Below, piece by piece: positions 23,584 through 33,246 of a DNA stretch of 64,000 nucleotides (its first letter is position 1; each line of letters starts with the position of its first letter). Where the stretch lies: assembly GCA_006384855.1 (NCBI GenBank), contig VCJN01002992.1:612522-676521 (forward strand), given 5' to 3'. This DNA is from Tetraselmis striata (Eukaryota; Chlorophyta; Chlorodendrophyceae; Chlorodendrales; Chlorodendraceae). Under the pieces are notes generated by a model. It made no database searches. It saw nothing but the letters and a program-made list of their open reading frames with translations, and was not told the DNA's origin. The position numbers and the translations under genes were made by a program.

Positions 23584-25041
23584 TCACACTTGCGGTTGGT
23601 ACGCTGGCACCTGGGGCGCATAGCCTGTATCGGCTGGTGGGTATCCTGCCGGAGGAGGAGGGTAGTAGTTGCCAGGTGGTGGGGCGGTTGCCTGGACAAC
23701 GGGAGGCGCGCCCATGCCCGCCATCTCCACGCCGTCGCCAGCGCTGAGCTCCATAGGGCCAAAGACCCCTGTAGTGCCGCAGTACGTGCCCTGCATGCGG
23801 CTCAGGGCGCCTTCAGGGTCGTGCGGCAGCCCTTGCAGTTGCACCGCCACCTGCACGCCCGCAGACGTGATGTCCTCCGCCCATGCCACCCGGCCATTTG
23901 TGGGGTTGTAGCGCCCCGAGACATTAAACTGCCCGTCTTGATCATGGCCGGTGCCAGAGACGGCGCCTTCTGGGCTGAAGGCCAGGTAGTAGTCAGTCCT
24001 GCGGGCAGCACCATCCTCGGTGTAGCTGCCCACCCACCAGGTGGCGGCACCGCCCTTGCCAGGCAGGTGCATGCCGCCTGGCAGTGGGGGCAGGGGGGCG
24101 CCCAGCAGGGGACCTGGTAGGGCGCCAGAAAGGAACTCTGCTTCGCTCTCCTTCACCTGCATGGGGCCAATGCGCGGAGCTTGGCAAGTGTATTGTGGTA
24201 CAGCAGACAATGACATACGACCACATCTTGACAGTGTGAAAATATGTCATGACGGACCTACCAGAGCACTCTCGTGCTGGAAGCCGCTTGTGGGCGATGG
24301 CAAAAATGGGCTCATCAGATGTGCCGCAGTGTGAGTAATATAGCTGCTATCTGCTATCTGCTACCTTCGTTTCATGTGCCCCGGCACAGATGCGACCCTA
24401 TCAGTTAAATACATCGCGTTACCCGTACAAAAGGATAGACAGGGTCCGCTACTCGTGTTGCCACAAGAGTACGCATACAATGTTGTGAAATTGTCTTGCA
24501 GAAATGCATGTAGAATAGCAACTTAGTACTGCGCGAAAATCGCATGTAATTTATTATTCAAGGCAAGGCACAACCCAGCTCGACCACGACCTGCAAGAAG
24601 GCGGCTCAACTAGAGTTTCGGGGAGGATATACGAATCCTTTCGTATCGAATCGACCCAGAGACCGAGAAGACAAAGGTTTATGGACAGGTCAAGAAGGAA
24701 GGGGGGGGGGGGGGGCGGGGGAGGCGCACCTCCTTAAACTTCTTTTGGTCGGCTTTCTGTTTCTTGACGGCGGCGGCTCCGCCACAGATACAACCGAGCA
24801 TCTTGAGCGCGCAGCAGAACAGCAAGAGGCCAGGGATCAAAAGCAGCAGCAGCAGCCACATCAAGCCTCCTCCCTGCTTCTTTGTGCCGCCACCAGACGA
24901 CGGCGGCGGGGAGCCGCCGCCAGAGTTTTTGTTGTTGCTCTTCGCCTCCGCCCGGTCGGTGCAGGCAGCGACTAAAAGCAGCCCGAGCACCGCGAGCGCC
25001 GCGGCCCGCCGGAACGAGCAGGGCAGACAAGGAGGCCTCAT
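23584..25041 (-). CDS. Membrane-anchored protein with a beta-type domain and Pro/Tyr tail, 2 exons, 294 aa
   Basis: Exon 1 is 25041-24730 and exon 2 is 24156-23584, joined in phase 0. Residues 1-33 look like a signal peptide (AALAVLGLLLVAACTDRAEA). A Gly/Ser/Pro linker and one strong membrane segment (about 59-84, MWLLLLLLIPGLLLFCC) with nearby cysteines follow, then a Lys-rich stretch. Exon 2 carries a domain at about 143-231 with WWVGSYTEDG, SGTGHDQDGQFNVSGRY and MQGTYCG, the pattern of a small beta-rich domain repeated in algal and fungal proteins, for which I have no firm name. The tail is Pro/Tyr-rich (PPPAGYPPADTGY). Predicted topology puts the domain inside the cell or lumen opposite the cleaved end. 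The intron begins GTGCGC and then a long C tract. Confidence 0.7.
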
Positions 25042-25546
25042 CACGCTGTTGGTGGGTTGATGTGTCGCTTCGATGGTCGCCGGCTGTCAGGCTTACACTG
25101 AAGGTGACGAAGGCGTGCGAGGGCTCTAGGAAGACAAGTTGTTTGGTGCGATACCGGCTTGCGATCAACTCCTTCGCAGGCGGGCGCGGCTGTGAGTGGA
25201 CGAAGCGATGCCGGCGCGACGGGGCGGGCTGGCTGCCCGGGGGGCACTTGAGCGGGGCGGGGCTGTGAGCATAAGTATCTGCCCAGCATATAAAATATCT
25301 AATCCTTACTGAGCGCTGTAGTGAACTGCAAAAAGGCCAGGAGTAATAAATCCACCGCATATTACTGTAATAAAGCAGTACTAAAAGATCAACACAACAG
25401 CAAGCCGCCTAAAAGCGCCCCGCATCCCGTACTGAGTACTACTGGTGTTTTTTTTCGCCCTCGAGACAGGACTGGCAGTGAAACCCTTGCAGTGTCCATA
25501 CGACGGCCGGTTTGTCAGCAATCCAGTCATGTAAAGCCCTGGGTAC
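25042..25546. other. Upstream gap with one short repeat terminus
   Basis: The promoter of the membrane-protein gene should lie here; no box is recognisable. From 25,447 the sequence TTTTTTTTCGCCCTCGAGAC starts about 70 bp that match 49,600-49,670 and the left end of the MITE-like element at 10,090. Confidence 0.4.
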
Positions 25547-26338
25547 TGCCGCAGCATCCGTCATATCCGCGTGCGCGTGAAGAACGGGACAGCCAAGCCC
25601 TTCCGGGCCGGCTAGGGTTAAAGCTAGGGTTCCATACCCGGTTGAGACCACAGGCAGGGCACCTGATTGGTTAGGGTTCCATACCCTGGCCATAGCCCTG
25701 AGCGAGGCGCAAGGAGACATACATACCGGAGATCAGAGACCCGCCCAAGCACACCTAGGCGGGACTTCTAAGGGAACTCAGATAGCACCTCTATCGGGAC
25801 CTCTAACAGGGACCCCTAAGGTGGACTACCTGCAGAAGACGAAGTACTGTACTGCTGCTGGTACAAGGCGCAAGACTCACTGATGTAGCCGCAGCCGAGT
25901 AGTAGTATAGGACTTGATGAGTACAATTAGACAAGGGCAGTGCGTAATGCGTCTGGCGCGCGGTGCGCGCACGGCGCGCGTGCTATTAGCACTTAGCGTG
26001 ACGTGCGGCTGCCTTGCCATGGCTGCGATCGCGTGCTTATAGAGGGCCTCCGCCTTCTAGCGGTCCCTCTTCCCCCTTGTCTTGCCTGTGTGTGCCTGTG
26101 TTTGCCTATGACAGGCATAGGCAAGAGCCTGTGTACGGGACGGAGACGGTGTAAGAGACGGAGATCGGCTTGAGGAACGAGGGCCAAAGGTAATCACGGT
26201 AGCCTGCGTGCTTGTCGTACGGTCGCACGCGTGCTGCCCGCTGCATCGTGCGCGCGCGGTGCTGGTGGTGCTGGGTTGTCACCATTCGACCCGGTACCGA
26301 CGTAAAGTACTGTAGGAACGGTTGATAGCCGCGACCGG
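25547..26338 (+). repeat. LTR of the plus-strand Gypsy-like copy
   Basis: About 790 bp that recur, reversed and nearly identical, at 32,337-33,124. The repeat contains two direct copies of TAGGGTTCCATACCC near 25,626 and 25,672. Its orientation relative to each coding body is the same (LTR before leader here, LTR after pol there), which is why I read it as an LTR rather than a terminal inverted repeat. The exact outer ends and primer-binding site are not settled. Confidence 0.7.
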
Positions 26339-26939
26339 CACTGCATAAAGTACTGCACGGCGTGGCAGTGACCTGTGGTGAGAGGCTTCATTGCCACTGG
26401 CATTCACCCCCCTGAGTACGGGCAAGACCAGCAACGCTGGTCTGAACTAAAGCCCTATAGGCGTCTGAGAGGTGCCTGTAGTGACTTAGGTTCGCGTTCA
26501 GACAAGGGGGAAGAGCTCTCGTGGGTGAGAGTGAGTGCTAGAGGTGAGGAAAGGTCCAAGGGGTGTTGGAGACAAACCTATATGGGAACTGCTCGTAAGA
26601 GTACATAAGACTCGAAGGGTGAGGGGACAAAACCCACTAGAGGGTGGGCCAGGAAGGCCCTCGGACTAGTGAGGTGACGAGGTGTGGAGTGGTTCGAGTT
26701 TCCTTTTGGGTTTGGTGACGAGCGAGAGGCAAAGGGTTTGCCACCTCTGGGGACACTTTGTGTTTGTGCCTGAGCGAGCCGTGAACAACGGGGCATTGAG
26801 TGGGCGAAGGGCACTAACGTCAAGCTAAGTGTGTTGCTGAGTGGCTCTTTCACCCAGCGCGGCCTCTGAGTGAGAGCCGCGGCGTGCCGACGCTCTTTCA
26901 CCATCCCGCGGGAGGTGAGAGAGCGGCGTGTTCCTTTGG

Positions 26940-27030
26940 GTACCAATTGGCCTGCTCCGGTTCTTTTGGCCTGCTCCGGTTCTTTTGGCCTGCTCCAGTT
27001 CAACGACCTGCTCCAGTTCAACGGTTCAAC
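26940..27030 (+). repeat. Short tandem repeats in the retroelement leader
   Basis: The word GGCCTGCTCCGGTTCTTTT occurs about three times in a row, followed by two copies of CCTGCTCCAGTTCAACG. They lie between the LTR and Gag of the plus-strand copy. Confidence 0.8.
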
Positions 27031-27393
27031 GACGACAGGTGGTAGGAGGGAGGCAGGGCGTGAGCCCGGGAGTGGGAAGGCGCCGGCTTCACAGTCGTGT
27101 GTCAGTGCCGGAGTGCACTTGGAGGGAGCGGCATCGCCGCCTGAGGGCCCCGGCGAGGGTGACGGCTGGCGGGTGCGTGGCTCAGCTCGGTGCCAACCTC
27201 TTCGTGGCGGTGGTGTGGATCTGAGGTTCATCGGCACTGAGTTATACCGGACGCTGGAACTGTTCGTGTATCGGCTTGAGACGGGTGTGCGCCAACACCG
27301 GCGAAGCGACGCGGCAGCGGCCCTCAGATTTCTGAGGCCGCGTGGACGCAGCCCCACTTCTGAGCTTGAGGGCCCCGGCGTGGGCGACAGCCA

Positions 27394-30300
27394 GTGGACG
27401 CGCTGGAAAGCGCAGAGGGCGGCTTTGCCCTGGGCGACCTGTGGGCAGCACTGGACGAGCTGGAGGAAGACCAGCTGATCGAGGAGATCGTGAAGGGGCT
27501 GCTGAACGACGTAGACGCATCCAACCAGGAGGGTGAGGAGTGCGATCACGAGAACGCGTACGCATACAGCAGCAGCGAAGCAGAGGACAGCGGAGACGAC
27601 GAGGACGAGCTCTACTTTTCCCCGCTGCCAACACGCAACCCTAGGCGAGACACTTTGTACGGACACGCGTACTTTGTGGACGACGCAATGAGCGACGATG
27701 AAATGGAGCCGCGGAGGGGCAAGGGCTCCAGCGGGAGGTTGTGGGCGGGTCACGAGAAGGCGACCTCAGAGCACACGTTTGAGACGTGGAAGAACTCTAC
27801 GGACTGTGCCATGGAGAAGGAGCAACAACAGGCATTTGACCGCAACAGACCGTTCAACGAGATCCACGAGGTTCACGTGCTGCGGAGCCGCATTCAGCCA
27901 AAGTACTTGGAGTCGCTAGAGACTACACTCATCAGCCGGGGCATCAAGTACGAGGACTCGAGGATCGTACGGAGGCTGGAAGGCGCAGAACGGCTCGACT
28001 ACTACCGCCGGTTGTTGGACGGCATGTGGGAGGAGCTCGTCAACATCACCAAGCAGATCGAGCTGCATTCGGAGCGGTACAGCAAGTGCCATCGCTCGCC
28101 TGGTGAGACTGTGCGCGATTTCCGCAATCTGTTGCTAACGCACACCAGGGTCAAGAACCTGGTCACCGAGGAGACGACACGCATTGTGGAGATATCGCGC
28201 GTCAACGTGGAGTTCATCGAGCGGGCCTGGGGCAAGACGCGTTTCAGCCCCCGCATCAACTTCGCACAACAACAACTCGTGGACTACACGATGGACACCC
28301 AGGTGGACAGGACCTGGGAGATGGCTGAGTGGCTCGACAAGCAGGAGCGCGGCAGCATTCACATGCGCGCTCACTCGCGCGTCCAGAGCGGAGGCGGCAG
28401 GCGGGGTTTCGACCACGAGGAGCACAACAGCCGTGGTGGCGGTCGCGGCAGCAACAGCCGTGGTCGTGGAGGCAGCCACGGAGAGGGTGGCAACTACCAT
28501 CGACGTGGAGGTGGAGGAGGTGATCGTGGAGGCGGGCGCACGGAGAGGAGCGCTTACGCCCGTGATGGAGATGATGGTGGGCGAGGCAGCCACGTCAATG
28601 AGGCAGGTTGCTATGGTTGTGGGTCGAAAGATCACTACAAGAGCGACTGCCCTCTGTGGAGCAAGACGTGCTCTGAGTGTGGCAAGAAGGGCCACATTGC
28701 CAAGCGGTGCTGGAAGGCCAACCCTGATCTCCGTCCGGAGACCGCCATGGCAGCAACCAATCCCAGGGAGCACATCAGAGTGCGCGAGGAGCCCAAGAAG
28801 CCGGACCGCAAGTCGTGCATGATGTGTGGCAAGGATGCGGGCCATACAACTGAGGAGTGCGGGAAGCTGCGCAAGTTCGTTGCGAACTTGCAGGCGACAG
28901 ACGGCCACGAACCCAAGCACCCGCCGCTCAACGGCTATGCTCAAGTCGTCGGCAGCGAGGAGGGCGAGGTGGTGGGGCTGGCAGCAGCCAGCCAGTTGCG
29001 CCCACAGCGTAAGAGCACGGAGGCTCAACGCCATGGCGTCAACACGGTGCGCATGGAGGACGGAGAACGTGAGGCCAGGCAGCGGAGGCTGCCTCGCGGC
29101 TTCACCACCCCATCGATGGAGATGGCGCAGCAAATGCACAGCCGTACAGAGCTGACGGCGAAGCTTACCAGCGCAGCTCAGAGCGTAACGGTGCCTGTGT
29201 CACTGGCCAACGGCGGTGGACAGCCGCGCATGCCACTGATGGAGATCGCCAAGCGGCTGGTCAAGCACGAGCCCGTGGAGGATGGCTGGGAGAAGCATGC
29301 TGTCATGCGTGCTCTGGAGAGCAAGCGAGTCTCCATCAGCCTGATGGAGGCTTACCAGCTCGAGCGCAGCGGCGGCGGGATGATGGAGAGCGTCATGGCA
29401 ACAGCATGGGGCGGCGGTGCCCTGAGTACCGAGCCGATCAGCAGCCACGCTCACTCAGCCAGGACCTCGAGCGGGGAGCGCGCCTTCGAGGCAGCGCTGA
29501 TGATGGTGGAGGAGGTCGCTGACCAACAAAGCGGCGGCAAGTCTACCGCGGAGGAGAAGACCGCTGGCGGAGAGGCTGAGACTGAACGGTCTTTTGCCAT
29601 TTACCGGCCAGGTCAACTCGCGAGACAACGCGAGGAGGAGGAAGATCGCAAGCGTGCAAATGCGCAGCGCAATGCCAGCACGGCGGTTGAGGAGGCATCA
29701 GTATGTCGCCGCAGCGGCAAGTGGGAACCCGCCACTGACTATCGACGCAGTGCCACTGAGGCAGACATCAGGGAGCAAGCACTACGGCTGCCCAAAGGGT
29801 CTGAGACCCGACGCTGCCTGGAGCAGCAGGCGGAAGTCGCCCACAAGGGCATTTTTGCCCTTCAGCCCACGGGGGCTGAGGCGAAGGAGCAGCCGGAGAC
29901 GGCTCGGCTTGACACCATCACGTGCGAGTTGCACGCCAACAATACCCTGCTGCAGTGCGAGACCATTTCCGACGGCGGGAGCAGCCACACCCGCATGAAC
30001 GCGTCAGCGATGGAACCAAGCGCGGCGGAGGCCGTGGTGAAGGGCGCTGGCGGGTGGGTGGACGTCGACATGGTGGTGGTGCTCGCCAATGGCAAGCGCT
30101 CATGCGAGCAACAACGACGATTGCGGGATGGCGTGGTCTTCACGCTTCGGGACCCCGTCACCTCAATCATGGCAGCTCATCACGCACCGCGCGTGTACGA
30201 GAATGGAGGCGAGGCACCGGGCTTGCTGCTCGGTGGACCCACCATCACAGCCCTCGGGCTGCGACCGGACCCGGCGACCAGGATCTGCACTTTCCGCGCA

Positions 30301-30600
30301 CCCAACCGACCGGCCGGCAGAGTGCCACTGCTCAGTCAAACGGCGTGGGAGCGGCGGGTACGCGAGCACCAACCTGTGGTGCGCGTGGAGAGAGCGAGCT
30401 ACTGCCATGGGGTGGAGCTCGGCGATGATGAGATGGGGGAGGAGAGTGGGGGGGGCAGTGACGTGTCTCACAGCCACGCCGCCCACGAACCCTCACGGCG
30501 TGACGTGCAAGAGTCCAAGACTTGCGAGCCGGCAGACCTACCGCCTTTTCGGGAGGTGCAGAGCCTGCAGCGTCACGGGCTGGCGAGGCTGAGCACCCGC
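27394..30600 (+). CDS. Gag and protease-like region of the Gypsy-like copy
   Basis: A long open frame; the first in-frame ATG is at 27,688, though protein-like acidic sequence precedes it. Residues from about 130 to 330 form the Gag core (helical, charged), followed by an RGG-rich stretch at about 28,380-28,560. Three zinc knuckles follow at about 28,610-28,870: CYGCGSKDHYKSDC, CSECGKKGHIAKRC and CMMCGKDAGHTTEEC. These bind nucleic acid in the family. Near 29,930-30,100 the sequence has the build of an aspartic protease region (ETISDGGSSHTRMNASA), but the usual DTG triad is not clear, so the protease call is tentative. Confidence 0.75.
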
Positions 30601-30604
30601 GAAG

Positions 30605-31570
30605 AGGGCATCAGCCTGTACGAGCCATGTGGCGGAGGCTACGTTGCCGTGTTGAATGCCATGCTGGCCAACGGCCAGAAGGTGGCCAGATACCGGCATT
30701 CGGACATCGACCCGGCAGCCCGCAAGGCCGCTGGGCAGCGTGTTCAAGGAGCTCAGTAGGAGATATCCGGATCTACTACCAGCTAGCGCGATCAAGGGGT
30801 GGGACTCGTTTCCACAGGACATCACGGCGATCACAGCGGAGGACGTGAAGCGCCTGCCATACATAGACATAGTGGGGTGTGGATGGCCTTGCCCAGGCAT
30901 GAGCAGAGCCAATCGCAACGCGCTGGGATTGCGCGACCGGAGGTCACGTTTGCTCTTTCACGTGGCCGCGTTCATCGAGAAGCTCGAGGAGAAGCAGCCC
31001 ACCGGCGTGGGGTGGCTGCTGGAGAACGTGGATACGAGCGGAGACGAGAGACTGTACATCAAAGAGTCTGAGAAATACATCACGAAGATCATCGGGAGAG
31101 CGCTCGTGATTGATGAGGCGGGCTGTGGAGCGAATCATCACCGAGTGCGACGATTCTGGACGAACATGGGGGACGTGGAGAGACTGAAGTTGGCGTGGGA
31201 GAGGCGGGCGGACATGCAGCCACGACTGCTGCGAGAGGTGCTGCCACCGCACCTACGGCCGCATGTCAATCTGCCGACGCCACCCAACGGAGTTCGCGTC
31301 AACAAACCGGGGCAGCCACGCGCGTTGCCAACGATCTTGGCGCGATCGGACTCAGATGCCTACTCCGGCGAGGGGGCCGGCATGTTGTTCAACATCAACA
31401 CGGGCGAGTGGGAACGGCCCACTGTCCACCTGAAGGAGGAGCTTTTCGGTTACGAGCCGAACGTAATTCACGGCATATCGCTGCCGGACCATGAGCGCCT
31501 CATAGGCAATGCCATGGGTCTGCACAGCGTAGCGTGGATCGTCGGGCAGCTCTTCGTGGAGCAGCAGCGA
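30605..31570 (+). CDS. C5-cytosine DNA methyltransferase domain inside the retroelement
   Basis: Known family motifs appear in the right order. A SAM-binding region comes first (SLYEPCGGGYVAVLNAML with HSDIDPAA following). The catalytic loop is IVGCGWPCPGMSRANRN, with Cys in the PC pair near 30,890. The motif VI ENV is in WLLENVDT (31,020). The motif VIII-like stretch is HHRVRRFWTN (31,140). The motif X-like helix is LIGNAMGLHSVAWIVGQLF (31,500-31,556). Between VIII and X lies the target-recognition part. This family transfers a methyl group from SAM to C5 of cytosine in DNA. The domain sits between the protease-like stretch and reverse transcriptase. Capture of such enzymes by retrotransposons has been reported in some algae and dinoflagellates; whether this lineage is the same is not known to me. 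Confidence 0.85.
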
Positions 31571-31657
31571 CTGAGGGACTTGGAGGAGCTGGAGCGCGCA
31601 GCTCGGGCTGCCCAGGCAGCTCAGCGCGCGGAACGAGAGAGACGAGAGCAACGCAGG

Positions 31658-32336
31658 ATGCAGAGATCCTGCGGGAGAGCATGGCAGCAGCTGTGTCAAC
31701 AGGCGCTATGCTGCTGGCTGCTGCTCATTTGGTTGGGCGGCACGTCAATGCACTTCGGCGAGGCGAGTCGTCTCGGCAACACCACGGTGTTAGCCATGTT
31801 CGTGGCAGTGATGGTGCGCGCGAGCGCGCGCTACCGCCGCGAGGTGACGGCGACAAGCAGGGCGGGGCGCCGAGCTTTCGGCGCCAACGCCGTGTCGGAC
31901 GACGGCGGGACTGCGGAACGGAGTAGCGCTGCTGCGTGGGCCAATCGTGGCTACACGCAGGCAAGTATGAATGATCACGTGGAGGATGTTCGCAGCCTGA
32001 AGGATCCTGAGAAACACTGGCGGTGCGGGCGCGAGTGCGAGGCTTCACAGCAACAACAGCTAGTGGAGCTCTGCGACAGCTTTTGGGATGACGTGTGGGT
32101 GTGGTCCGTCAGCGACCTACCGGCCGTCAACCACTGGGAGTTCAGGATACCGACGACCAACACGCAGCCCATCAAGCGACCCAAGTACCGATTGAGCAAG
32201 ACTGAGTGGGACTTCGTGGACAGCTGGTGCAAGGAGCTGTTGGCAGCTGGGGCGATCCGCGAGAGCCAATCTCCCTACAGCATCCCAGTAGTGTGTCCAC
32301 CGAAGAAGGACGACGACGGCAACTGGACCGGGATCC
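31658..32336 (+). CDS. Linker and start of reverse transcriptase, plus-strand copy
   Basis: This 680-bp stretch is almost identical to 37,560-36,882 on the other strand. It starts with two hydrophobic segments (CCWLLLIWLGG and TTVLAMFVAVMV), then a linker, then the usual N-terminal RT words IRESQSPYSIPVV and PPKKDDDGNW. The copy ends here, before the catalytic core. Confidence 0.85.
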
Positions 32337-33124
32337 GGTCGCGGCTATCAACCGTTCCTACAGTACTTTACGTCGGTACCGGGTCGAATGGTGACAACCC
32401 AGCACCACCAGCAGCGCGCGCGCACGATGCAGCGGGCAGCACGCGTGCGACCGTACGACAAGCACGCAGGCTACCGTGATTACCTTTGGCCCTCGTTCCT
32501 CAAGCCGATCTCCGTCTCTTACACCGTCTCCGTCCCGTACACAGGCTCTTGCCTATGCCTGTCATAGGCAAACACAGGCACACACAGGCAAGACAAGGGG
32601 GAAGAGGGACCGCTAGAAGGCGGAGGCCCTCTATAAGCACGCGATCGCAGCCATGGCAAGGCAGCCGCACGTCACGCTAAGTGCTAATAGCACGCGCGCC
32701 GTGCGCGCACCGCGCGCCAGACGCATTACGCACTGCCCTTGTCTAATTGTACTCATCAAGTCCTATACTACTACTCGGCTGCGGCTACAGTGAGTCTTGC
32801 GCCTTGTACCAGCAGCAGTACAGTACTTCGTCTTCTGCAGGTAGTCCACCTTAGGGGTCCCTGTTAGAGGTCCCGATAGAGGTGCTATCTGAGTTCCCTT
32901 AGAAGTCCCGCCTAGGTGTGCTTGGGCGGGTCTCTGATCTCCGGTATGTATGTCTCCTTGCGCCTCGCTCAGGGCTATGGCCAGGGTATGGAACCCTAAC
33001 CAATCAGGTGCCCTGCCTGTGGTCTCAACCGGGTATGGAACCCTAGCTTTAACCCTAGCCGGCCCGGAAGGGCTTGGCTGTCCCGTTCTTCACGCGCACG
33101 CGGATATGACGGATGCTGCGGCAG
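32337..33124 (-). repeat. LTR of the minus-strand Gypsy-like copy
   Basis: The reversed, nearly identical partner of 25,547-26,338. A run of nine or ten C on the plus strand near 33,187-33,196 (a G run on the element strand) lies just upstream and may be the polypurine tract that primes plus-strand DNA in this order. Confidence 0.7.
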
Positions 33125-33128
33125 CTGC

Positions 33129-33185
33129 CGTCGCATGCTCGCATTCCCGCGTGGGGCGCTGTCACCAGCTCAATGGGCGGCCCAT
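33129..33185. repeat. 57-bp inverted repeat flanking the minus-strand copy
   Basis: About 57 bp here (ending CACCAGCTCAATGGGCGGCC) recur reversed at 37,602-37,658. The pair brackets the pol part of the minus-strand copy. It may belong to the LTR or to flanking DNA; I cannot decide. Confidence 0.7.
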
Positions 33186-33246
33186 CCCCCCCCCCCAGAC
33201 GGTTGGTCGCCAGAAGGGTGAACGGCCGCTGGGCGCCAATCGACGC

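Larger units (their letters stand above)
25547..32336 (+). mobile_element. Gypsy-like LTR retrotransposon, 5' part copy, with C5-methyltransferase
   Basis: Parts in order: LTR about 25,547-26,338; leader with short tandem repeats; Gag with zinc knuckles 27,394 to about 29,200; protease-like stretch about 29,900-30,300; C5-cytosine methyltransferase about 30,605-31,570; start of reverse transcriptase to 32,336. Its right end abuts the LTR of the facing copy. The element is incomplete because its 3' half is absent; what remains is largely open. The sequence shared with the facing copy is almost identical, so by inference it is young. The family is Gypsy-like by the RT, RNase H and integrase order seen in the facing copy. 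Confidence 0.85.

Noticed and set aside
25547-33124. DNA transposon with 790-bp terminal inverted repeats
   Set aside because: The inverted pair belongs to two facing LTR-element copies; each arm has the right orientation relative to its own coding body.
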